NCBI GenBank assembly: GCA_023055425.1
Contig: JALGPY010000001.1
Location: forward strand, 117,967,057-118,031,056
DNA: 64,000 nt
Direction of reading: 5' to 3'
Source of the DNA: Linanthus parryae
Lineage: Eukaryota > Streptophyta > Magnoliopsida > Ericales > Polemoniaceae
A program made the translations under genes and the position numbers. Under the pieces are notes generated by a model that was not told the DNA's origin, made no database searches, and saw only the letters and a list, made by a program, of their open reading frames with translations. Shown here one piece after another: positions 11,782 through 20,484 of the stretch; within the stretch, counting starts at the first letter, position 1; each line of letters starts with the position of its first letter.

Positions 11782-14394
11782 ATGTCTCAGGAGGATGATG
11801 TCAGCAACCGATCGCCCTCCACCGAAACTCCCTCAGGAGACGAGACCCGCCGTACTCCAACGACTCCCGGCGAAACACCGACGTTAGAGTCTTTGGACGC
11901 CACTGTCCAAAGTCAGGCGAAAGCTCTCAAGGCTCAATCTGCGCAATTAGAACAAATCTTGGCCGTTCTAGGTACCCTTGCGCCAAACCCTTCATCAGCC
12001 GCCGCTATCTCTCAGGGAGGAGGAACCCCTACCGCTCCAGGATTGGGAGTGTCAACCGCACCTCCCAACCCTCGTCTGCAGACTCCACCGTCGGCTACGC
12101 AGCTGCCTTCGGTTCAGGGATCAACGGCACAGATGCTGCCTCCTGCCGCTCACGCTCCTCAGCCCTCGGCTTTGGCGTCCAACCCAACTCTGCAGTACCC
12201 TTTGCCTCCCCCAACGATGAGCTGGGGAAATGCGGGTAGTCAGTATGCTCCCAACCCTCCGGCGGCGTATGTGTCGCCACCGCCTACGGCAACCCCTCCG
12301 TCAGCTACCGAGGGGAACATTCCAGAATGCATGACGTCTTTGCAGAAGCGCGTGGACACTATTCTGGCTCATCAGTCATTCGCGGATACCATTATCCCAA
12401 AGTTAGACAACGACCCACCCATTCCACGGGAGATCTATCTCATGCCTAACCCGGCGGGGTACAAGGCTCCTAAATGGGATAAGTTCGAGGATGTCAACGG
12501 GAACGCTCATGAGCATGTCATGCGTTTCATTGATGTCATGGGTCCGTACGGAGCTGATCCCAAGCTGCTGATGCGAGAGTTCCCAAAATCTCTTGGGAAC
12601 GTAGCATACAAATGGTACCGAACATTGGAGGCCGGATCCGTGAAGACTTGGGACGACATGGTCCAGAAGTTCTATACCAAGTTCTTCCAGATGGAAGAAA
12701 AGGTGACGATGATCCATCTCTCGCGGATGTATCAGAAGCGTGAGGAAGATGGAATCACTTTCATCAAGAAATTCAGAGCGAAATCCTTGGAGTGCAAGGA
12801 TCCAATGCCCGAAAGCCGACTGGTAGAGATATGCCTGCAGTGCATGCGAGATGAATACAAAGGTATGCTCATCAATTTGCAAACACCTACGTTTTCAAAG
12901 CTAATCGAATGCACGAAAAACATCGAGCCTATAGTCGAGAGACAGAAAAAGAAGAGCGCTCCAGAGCGACCTGCGAGCGGCACTACTTACAAGATCGGGA
13001 GGTTCAGCTATAAGAGGGGACGCGAAGCTGAGGTCAATACAGTTTCGCCCCAGAAACAAGCAAAGGTTGCGAACTTCGATGTACCGCCTCTGCCATGCTC
13101 GGTAGAGGAAGCAAGTGACCTTTGCAGACAGTGGCGCAAGGACGGCGTCCTGCCACCGCTCGAGAAAACACCCTCCAAGGAGATGGTGAGAGACCCTAAG
13201 TGGTGCGAGTACCACGGCAAGGTCATGCATCCCACGGCTGAGTGCAAGAAACTCAGGTTCGCGTTCGATCAGAAGATGAAGAACGGCGAGCTTATCGTCA
13301 GCGATCATCGGAAGGATGTGCGCAACAACCCGCTCCCCGCGCATGCGGAGCAGGGCTCGAAGGGCAAGGAGGTCGCCATGATCTCGATCGTTGACTTGGA
13401 AGAAGTCGCAGAGGACGGCCTGCCCATCGTCGCCGAGGTCCACGAAGACGAAGACTACAGCATGGACACGGAGGATGAACGTGTCGCCCGCATGAAGGGG
13501 TCGCACGGCTTCAACAAATTCTTCGACGAGATGAATTTCTCCGAGAAGTGCCGAACTGATATGACGAAAGCGATTTTGAGAATAGCAGAGGACTACGAGG
13601 AGAGCCTTGTAGTCTCCAACGGGAAAGTCATCAGGGCGTCTCGTTCTACAGAAAAGATTATGACCTTTTCTGCCAGCGACAAGAAGACGGATGCGAGCCA
13701 CCAGAGGCCCCTATACGTGACCGCCATCATCAACGGCGTCGAATTCAAACGGGCATTCGTCGACGGAGGAGCAGCGGTCAACGTCGTTCCGCTCCACACA
13801 CTGAGGCTAGCAGGGATCCCCGAGCACAAGGTAGTCAGGCGTCCATCTCCGCTGGTGGGATTCGGAAGCGACTCTAGAATGACAATCGGATGGATCCGCC
13901 TGGGCGTTCAGATTGGCAAAATCAAGTGCTCAGCGAAGTTCTATGTCATAGACGCGAACACCACATACCACATGATTATAGGTCGAGCCTGGATTCATCG
14001 CTTCGATGCAGTCCCTTCGACGGCTCACCAGGTTATGAAAGCTATCTGGAACGACAGAATAGTCGAGATACCGGCTTCGACAAACCCGTTCAACTTGGAC
14101 GAAGCACATCTCAGCGAGGCGGTGTGGTTCACTGAGATGGCAGATGAGCAAACACCCGGACCATTCAACCCTACTCCATTGCCTCTCTGGGAGGACATCA
14201 AGGACCAGTCGCCTGCGGGGGTAATGGTGACAAGGGAAGATGCCAAGGAAAAGCCGCCTACACGCGAAGAAGCGCCGCGTATCGCATATCATCGAAAGAA
14301 CGTGTATACTCTGAAGAGGATCGCAAAGCATGACCCCGAGGGCAAGGAGATAGAGAGCTTCTACGCCAATGGGAAGAAATGCTACCGCATATGA
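11782..14394 (+). CDS. Gag-protease polyprotein of the Tat element
   Basis: The frame opens at 11758, but the first ATG is at 11782 (MSQEDD), giving 870 aa. Residues 1-190 are proline-, serine- and alanine-rich and probably disordered. The retrotransposon Gag capsid domain follows (about 230-380; FIDVMGPYGADPKLLMREFP, FYTKFFQMEEKVTMIHLSRM). A C-x2-H-x4-H-x4-C zinc knuckle is at 475-488. An aspartic protease with catalytic Asp 661 in FVDGGAAVNVVP lies at about 640-760. The DGG triplet replaces the usual D[ST]G; a glycine there is, as far as I recall, common in Tat proteases. The frame ends with TGA at 14392-14394. Pol continues in the same frame twelve bases later, so one stop separates the two. 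Confidence 0.92.
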   Translation: MSQEDDVSNRSPSTETPSGDETRRTPTTPGETPTLESLDATVQSQAKALKAQSAQLEQILAVLGTLAPNPSSAAAISQGGGTPTAPGLGVSTAPPNPRLQTPPSATQLPSVQGSTAQMLPPAAHAPQPSALASNPTLQYPLPPPTMSWGNAGSQYAPNPPAAYVSPPPTATPPSATEGNIPECMTSLQKRVDTILAHQSFADTIIPKLDNDPPIPREIYLMPNPAGYKAPKWDKFEDVNGNAHEHVMRFIDVMGPYGADPKLLMREFPKSLGNVAYKWYRTLEAGSVKTWDDMVQKFYTKFFQMEEKVTMIHLSRMYQKREEDGITFIKKFRAKSLECKDPMPESRLVEICLQCMRDEYKGMLINLQTPTFSKLIECTKNIEPIVERQKKKSAPERPASGTTYKIGRFSYKRGREAEVNTVSPQKQAKVANFDVPPLPCSVEEASDLCRQWRKDGVLPPLEKTPSKEMVRDPKWCEYHGKVMHPTAECKKLRFAFDQKMKNGELIVSDHRKDVRNNPLPAHAEQGSKGKEVAMISIVDLEEVAEDGLPIVAEVHEDEDYSMDTEDERVARMKGSHGFNKFFDEMNFSEKCRTDMTKAILRIAEDYEESLVVSNGKVIRASRSTEKIMTFSASDKKTDASHQRPLYVTAIINGVEFKRAFVDGGAAVNVVPLHTLRLAGIPEHKVVRRPSPLVGFGSDSRMTIGWIRLGVQIGKIKCSAKFYVIDANTTYHMIIGRAWIHRFDAVPSTAHQVMKAIWNDRIVEIPASTNPFNLDEAHLSEAVWFTEMADEQTPGPFNPTPLPLWEDIKDQSPAGVMVTREDAKEKPPTREEAPRIAYHRKNVYTLKRIAKHDPEGKEIESFYANGKKCYRI

Positions 14395-14406
14395 AGGTGC
14401 GCGGGG

Positions 14407-17400
14407 ATGTCCTCACGCGGGCATGGGGATATCCCTGGGCAAATCAATCAAATCGAGCAAATTGCGCTGACGGAAGAGCCAACACAGGGCACTCCAGACG
14501 AGAAACTCAAAGAAGCGCCTGAATGCATGGAAGACAGGCCAAGACCGCAAAAGCAAGAGCTAAAGGAAGTGTTCCTCAGCCCGAACGAGGAAAAGAAAAG
14601 GCCAGTCTTCCTGAGCGCAGATCTCACAAGCGAAGAAGAACAAGGGCTGCTACAGCTCCTAACTGAATACAAGGATGTGTTCGCATGGGAGTATGATGAG
14701 ATGCCAGGTCTGGATACAAGCATCACCATGCACCGTTTAGACATCATCCCCGGGTCTAAACCGGTCAAGCAGAGCACAAGAAGCTTCAGGCCAGAGCTTA
14801 ACGTGAAGATCAAGCAGGAGATTGTCAAACTCCTAGATGCCAAGTTCATAGAGCCGAATCATCATCCCACATGGCTGGCCAACATCGTGCCAGTGGTGAA
14901 GAAGAACGGACAGCTCCGCATCTGCGTGGACTTCCGAGATCTCAATCGCTTCTGCCCTAAGGACGATTTCCCACTGCCCAACATCGATTTGCTTATTGAT
15001 TCAACAGCGGGTCATCGCATGTTCAGTTTCATGGACGGCTTCAGCGGATACAACCAAATCAAGATGGATCCCGAAGATGCGCGGAAAACAGCATTCATCA
15101 CCCCTGTAGGGGTATTCAACTACACGGTGATGCCGTTCGGTCTTAAGAACGTGGGCGCGACCTATCAGCGGGCCATGATGGCTCTATTCCACGACATGAT
15201 GCACAAAGAGGTGGAATTCTATGTGGATGACCTGGTGGTTAAATCCAAGCACGAAGCAGACCACCTCGCAGATCTGCGAAAGGTGTTCAATAGATGCAGG
15301 CGCTTTCAACTGAAGATGAATCCCATGAAATGCGCGTTCGGGGTAACATCAGGGAAATTCTTGGGATGCGTGGTTCATCGCCAAGGGATCGAGCCCGACC
15401 CCGCGAAAGTATCAGCTATCACTGGCATGACGCCACCCCATAATCAGAGTGCATTAAAGACATTTTTAGGAAAGCTATCCTATCTGCGGAGATTCATCCC
15501 AGCAATTGCCGAAATCACATGCTGTTTTAGCACTCTTCTCAAGAAGGACGCCGCGTACAATTGGGCTCCGGAGCACGAAGCCGCATTCGGAAAGCTGAAG
15601 GATTTACTCACGTCCTCAAAGATAATGATCGCGCCTCAACTGGGATCACCGCTTCTGCTATATCTGACATCAACAAGGAGATCTATAGGAGCGCTCTTGG
15701 CTCAGGAGTATGAAGGTCAAGAGAGGCCTATCTACTACATCTCTCGCATCGTGCAGCCTGCTGAATCGAGGTACACAGACATCGAACGTCATTGCCTTGC
15801 CTTATTCTTTGTGATAGAGAAGTTGAAACACTATTTTGCATCACACAAAGTAGTAGTGGTCACCAAGAGCGACCCCATAAGATACTTGCTAACTCACACT
15901 ACTCCGGGAGGGAGACTGGCGAAATGGTACATGACCATTTCCCAATACGATATCACATGCGTGCGACCACGAGCGATCAAGTCGCAGGCGGTAGCGGATC
16001 TTCTGGCACAGTTCCCCGACAACAGCCACGAACCCGTGATCGAAGAAGAGCTCGAAGGCCCTGAAATCTACGCAATCGACGTGCCCTATTGGACTCTCCA
16101 CTTCGACGGTTCGTCAACCCGGAAAGGCGGAGGCATTGGGATAGTCTTGACAAAGCCAGATGGGGAAGTCATACAGATGTCCGCAAAGCTCAACTTCGCA
16201 GTCACAAACAACGAAGCGGAATACGAGGCTCTCATTGCGGAGCTCCGTGCGGCGAAAGCTTTGGAAGTGAACAACTTAACGGTCATGGGAGATTCCAAGC
16301 TGATTGTTAAGCAAGCCTCGGGCGAATATGGTTTGAAGGAGATCAACCTCCTGTCTTATCGCACCCTAGTACAAAAGCTGATGCAGCAATTCTGCGATGT
16401 GAAGTACGAGCACAAGCCCCGAGCAGACAACAGGCACGCAGACGCCTTAGCAACCTTGGGATCTAAGGTCAGCATAGACAAATGCCCCGCAAGGATTTCC
16501 ATCGAAGTGCGAACATCGTCGGCATTGACAGAAGATGCGTGCGACGACGAAGGCATGGATGACGCAGACTGGCGGAAACCAATCCTGCAAGCTATTGCGA
16601 AGGGCACCAGCAGCGAAAGCTGGGCACTCACAAAAGGATACTGCATCCACGACAACACCCTTTACTACAAGGGTCCTGGGGGAATACTTATGCGATGCGT
16701 CTCCGAGCAAGAGGGACAGCAGCTGTTAGAAAAGATTCACCAACACGCCTGCGGGGAAAGCGAGGTGTCAATCTACAGAAATGCTCAGAGATATGGTATT
16801 CATTGGCCAGACATGTCAACAGCCGCAGCCCTGATACAAGGGAAGTGCGAAAGTTGCGCACTAATCAAAGATTCTCTACTCATCGCCCTAACCGATGACG
16901 ACACGGACTGGAGGAAGCACAAGAAGTCATTTGATTTCCTCACCCAGGGCACCGTACCCGAGTCAAGAAAAGAAGCCGAAAAATTGAAAAGGAAAGCGTC
17001 TCGATACGTGGTACAGGAAAACCTGCTTTGGCGAAGAGGTCACGAGGGCAACTTGCTGCGATGTCTAGACGGCAGAGAAGCACAAGAAGTCATGGACCTT
17101 TCTCATCAGGTGGAACACCAAGGAGGTGCGAAATTATGCAGACAGCTCCTCTCAATCGGGTATTTCTGGCCCACGATGGAGGTCGATTTCCGCACCAAAG
17201 TACGACGCTGCCAGGAATGCCAATTCAAAGGGAACCTAGTGCACGCTCCCGCTGTGGATCTACATTCACTAGGGACGCCATGGCCATTTCACACATGGGC
17301 TCTGGACTTCATCGGTCCCATCCGACCGACGTCGCACGGGAATCATTTCATTCTCACCGCAACTGAGCTGTTCACCAAGTGGGTGGAAGCAATACCACTA

Positions 17401-18138
17401 AAGACGGCAAATGCGTTGGTTGTGGTCAACTTCATCCAGGAAAACATCGTATGCAGGTTCGGAATCCCAAACACCATCCTTTCAGACAACGGTACTCCTT
17501 TTGTTAATCGCCAGGTAGCTGCGAAATTAGCGGAGTACAATATCAGGCAGATATGTTCTACCCCTTATTACCCAAAAGGAAACGGACAAGCCGAAGCGAC
17601 TAACAAAACGCTGTTGAGAATTTTGAGCAAAATGGTCGCGGATGACCACAAGAAGTGGGCTGACTCTCTAAGCATAGCTCTGTGGGCCTACCGAACTTCT
17701 CCAAGGACACCCACTGGGGCCTCGCCATTTCTACTATGTTATGGGGCCGAAGCTGTAGTACCTGCGGAGGTTAGAGTCAATTCGGCAAGGTTGGCTTTCC
17801 ATGCACTCTACGAAAATCAACGCGATCACGACTTAGTCTTGCTGGAGGAAAAGCGAGAACAAGCCAAGAGAACCAACAAGCGGTACCAGGAAAGAATTGC
17901 TCGCGCCTACAATAAGACGGTCCAGCGAAGAGATTTCGCAGTCGGAGACTTGGTCTTGCGCGCATCTGATCACTGCATGCGAGAAGCGACTCACCCGAAG
18001 TTCGCAGCCAACTGGGAAGGACCCTTCGAAGTCACAGAAGTCTTTGACAGTGGCTACTGCAGCATACGAAGGTTGCACGGCACAACCTCTACTTCGAATT
18101 CAGTCAACATGCGCTGGATTAAGAAGTACTATCCCTGA
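14407..18138 (+). CDS. Pol polyprotein: RT, RNase H, archaeal-type RNase H, integrase
   Basis: 1243 codons, no internal stops. Reverse transcriptase at about 150-330 (VKKNGQLRICVDFRDLNRFC; catalytic YVDD at 272-275). A Gypsy-type RNase H follows at about 405-520 (SRYTDIERHCLALFF). A second, archaeal-type RNase H begins at about 562 (WTLHFDGSST, Asp 567; NNEAEYEAL; GDSKLIVKQ; NRHADALA). The integrase has H900-x3-H904 and C935-x2-C938, then catalytic D967, D1027 and E1063 with the D-D-35-E spacing. No chromodomain is seen after the integrase. Upstream of the zinc-binding domain is a second, degenerate copy of the same module (residues 719 to about 820). The frame matches gag-protease, so expression may use readthrough of the single TGA, or splicing as proposed for Ogre elements. 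The ATG at 14407 may not be the real start. Confidence 0.93.
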   Translation: MSSRGHGDIPGQINQIEQIALTEEPTQGTPDEKLKEAPECMEDRPRPQKQELKEVFLSPNEEKKRPVFLSADLTSEEEQGLLQLLTEYKDVFAWEYDEMPGLDTSITMHRLDIIPGSKPVKQSTRSFRPELNVKIKQEIVKLLDAKFIEPNHHPTWLANIVPVVKKNGQLRICVDFRDLNRFCPKDDFPLPNIDLLIDSTAGHRMFSFMDGFSGYNQIKMDPEDARKTAFITPVGVFNYTVMPFGLKNVGATYQRAMMALFHDMMHKEVEFYVDDLVVKSKHEADHLADLRKVFNRCRRFQLKMNPMKCAFGVTSGKFLGCVVHRQGIEPDPAKVSAITGMTPPHNQSALKTFLGKLSYLRRFIPAIAEITCCFSTLLKKDAAYNWAPEHEAAFGKLKDLLTSSKIMIAPQLGSPLLLYLTSTRRSIGALLAQEYEGQERPIYYISRIVQPAESRYTDIERHCLALFFVIEKLKHYFASHKVVVVTKSDPIRYLLTHTTPGGRLAKWYMTISQYDITCVRPRAIKSQAVADLLAQFPDNSHEPVIEEELEGPEIYAIDVPYWTLHFDGSSTRKGGGIGIVLTKPDGEVIQMSAKLNFAVTNNEAEYEALIAELRAAKALEVNNLTVMGDSKLIVKQASGEYGLKEINLLSYRTLVQKLMQQFCDVKYEHKPRADNRHADALATLGSKVSIDKCPARISIEVRTSSALTEDACDDEGMDDADWRKPILQAIAKGTSSESWALTKGYCIHDNTLYYKGPGGILMRCVSEQEGQQLLEKIHQHACGESEVSIYRNAQRYGIHWPDMSTAAALIQGKCESCALIKDSLLIALTDDDTDWRKHKKSFDFLTQGTVPESRKEAEKLKRKASRYVVQENLLWRRGHEGNLLRCLDGREAQEVMDLSHQVEHQGGAKLCRQLLSIGYFWPTMEVDFRTKVRRCQECQFKGNLVHAPAVDLHSLGTPWPFHTWALDFIGPIRPTSHGNHFILTATELFTKWVEAIPLKTANALVVVNFIQENIVCRFGIPNTILSDNGTPFVNRQVAAKLAEYNIRQICSTPYYPKGNGQAEATNKTLLRILSKMVADDHKKWADSLSIALWAYRTSPRTPTGASPFLLCYGAEAVVPAEVRVNSARLAFHALYENQRDHDLVLLEEKREQAKRTNKRYQERIARAYNKTVQRRDFAVGDLVLRASDHCMREATHPKFAANWEGPFEVTEVFDSGYCSIRRLHGTTSTSNSVNMRWIKKYYP

Positions 18139-18344
18139 CTTCTCTCATTTCATGCGTTTTATTATAACGTTGCTTGATATCTTGTATGGCTACGATTTAC
18201 ACAATCTCCTCCCCCATATGAGAGGATTGTAATCCCATCTCTCCCATATGAGAGCGTTATAATAAAAGAATTCTCCCAAATGAGAAGTTCACATTTCTAG
18301 CTGTTTATGTTGTTCTATTCAGTTTGTTATTACTGTTAATCATG
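18139..18344. repeat. Post-pol spacer with three short palindromic repeats
   Basis: Between pol and the tandem array, a CTCCCATATGAGAG-like motif occurs three times at about 18208-18287; the third copy is altered to CTCCCAAATGAGAAG. Each copy is nearly self-complementary. No gene is present. It may act in 3' end formation, but that is a guess. Confidence 0.55.
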
Positions 18345-18349
18345 GTTTA

Positions 18350-19060
18350 TTCGCTGCAATAGCAATCTGTACAACTGCGATCTTAAGTGATCATCTAAGC
18401 CTATCTCTTACGATAGCAATCTATGCAAATGCGATCTTAACTGATCATCTAAGCCTATCTCTTACGATAGCAACCTATGCGATCGTAATTGATCCTCTAA
18501 GCCTATATCTTACGATAGCAGCCTGTGCAAATGCGATCTTAATTGATCATATAAGCCTATCTCTTACGATAGCAGCCTGTCTAAATGCGATCCTGATTGA
18601 TCTTTTAAAGCCTATCTCCTACGATAGCAATCTATGCAAATGCGATCTTAATTGATCATATAAGCCTATCTCTTATTATAGCAGCCTGCCTAAATGCGAT
18701 CTTAAAGTGATCATCTAAGCCTATCTCTCACGATAGCAGCCTGTGAAAATGCGATCTTAATTGATCATAAAAGCCTATCTGTTACGATAGCAGCCTGTGC
18801 AAATGCGATCTTAATTGATCATATAAGCCTATCTGTTACGATAGCAATTCATGTGCGCATGGTCTTATCTGATCTTCTAAGCCTATCTATTGCGATAGTA
18901 GCTCATGCGAATGCTAAAGATGATCCCGATCGATCTTCTAGTAAAGCCTATCTGCAACGATAGCAACTCGCACAATTTAACGATCTTGATTGATCTACTA
19001 AAGACTATCTGCCACGATAGCAACTTCCAACATTGTGAAGATGATCTTAAATGATCCACA
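18350..19060. repeat. Minisatellite of about 12 units with a 54-bp period
   Basis: Units start AAGCCTATCT at about 18398, 18451, 18499, 18553, 18608, 18662, 18717, 18771, 18825, 18880, 18945 and 19000, preceded by a partial unit. Spacing is 48-65, mostly 54-55. Each unit has a small hairpin, CTATC(N)5-7GATAG, and paired GATC sites (GCGATCTTAATTGATC). Divergence grows towards both ends. Such hypervariable arrays between pol and the 3' LTR are known in Tat elements and can seed satellites. It lies between the convergent pol and antisense genes. Confidence 0.9.
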
Positions 19061-20484
19061 ACGGCCAACCACAAGCCCATCTGTCAGGATGGCACAGCTG
19101 CGAAAATATGATCTCGAACGATCTAGCGAAGCATCAGCGAACTAATATATCGCAAATGCGAAACCATTACATAGCATTATGCAAGGCGAGATATGCCGAA
19201 ACGCATGCGAAATTGTATTTCGTTGTAAAGAGACAGCAGATAATACAAAAGGCTATTTATCATTACGAGTCAAATGACTTACAATTTATCTGTCTAGATA
19301 GCAGCTTACAAGCGAAAAGCTCGAATCTAACTACGCAGCCAACATGGCTTACAATACATTCGAAAAGTAGCTGACAAGCCAAAGACACACTACGGGAATC
19401 CCGGTCGAAAAGGATGAACCCACCAGTCCTAACACCGGCGATGCAATGCGCAAATCTGCGGGTGAACATCTGTCGCAGCTGGGATCTTGCTCCAAAGAGC
19501 CACATGAAGCCATACGCTCAAGATCCCAGTATTCGACAAGACCGTTGTCAGATCTGCACCCCATAACATTTGCCCAAGGAACCACCGGTTCCGGCGATCA
19601 ACAGGCAAGCAGAAGCTCCAAAGGGTAAGGGCTCCTTGTAGACGGGGATGAACGCGACAGTTCGCCACCCCGAGCTCACACACGTGAAGGCGATGGATTC
19701 TTCTCCGAGATGCTGAAGAAGAATTCCGCCGTTCATTACGAGACGGTAGCACGGTCACTTCGGCGCTGCACCTCACCACGAGGCGGCCGGAAACATGACC
19801 TGCACACATAATACACGAAGAAATTTCTTCGAACACACATGAGATATTATCTGCATCTTCTTTATGATGGTTATAAAGAGCAATAAGCCTCATAAAGTGG
19901 ATCTTGGAAACTATTTCTACAGCACAAAGCGCAAACTCAGGATTCACAACTTGAAGTTGCCATGAATCAACGAAAAATAAGCGTTGAAGCCAGCAGTCAT
20001 AAGGACTCACGGCAAAGCACATTTTTGGGATGAAGAACCCAAATAGCAAGGACAGGGTTTATATAGACCCTGTACAGACTCTTCGGTTGCCAAAGATGAG
20101 TCAGCAGAATTCAAAAAGAGGGTAAGTTCAATCACTTACGCCTTGAAAAGCGGTAACAATCAATTACCCTACTAAAGGCTACGACGATTCAGTTGCGTAT
20201 CCTAATAAATGACGGATGGTCATGATTCGGATGGACTTCCTAACGAAAGCGTGCTTATCTGCCGAGAAATTAGCGCGAAAATCAAGCAGAGTATCAATTG
20301 CTGATGTCATAATTGGATATGCACAGAAATATCCAATCAAATCCTGGAAAAGGGCAAAACGGGAAAATTCATTGTTGTTGTTAAAAAAAAGGGGGAGAAA
20401 CCCTAGCAACATTACATTAATGTTCAAGACATTACATTAATGTTTCAGCTATTTTCCTTGCTATTTTTTTCGAAATTCGAAAAG
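19061..20484. other. Spacer between the tandem array and the antisense gene
   Basis: About 1.4 kb without a supported gene. A minus-strand frame of 206 codons at 19429-20049 has no recognisable domain and lies downstream of the antisense gene's stop, so it would be in that gene's 3' flank. A direct repeat of ACATTACATTAATGTT is seen at about 20411-20443, just past the stop codon. It could belong to the antisense gene's 3' end, but no clear AATAAA was found. Confidence 0.5.

Noticed and set aside
12901..13701. 266-codon minus-strand frame opposite gag
   Set aside because: It is a shadow of the GC-rich gag-protease frame and has no recognisable domain.
18350..19060. Regular repeats resembling a CRISPR array
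   Set aside because: The whole 54-bp unit repeats without unique spacers, divergence is gradual, and the setting is a plant retrotransposon. It is a minisatellite.
19429..20049. 206-codon minus-strand frame between the array and the antisense gene
   Set aside because: No domain is recognised, its composition is Cys/Arg-rich as in random frames, and it lies downstream of the antisense gene's stop codon.
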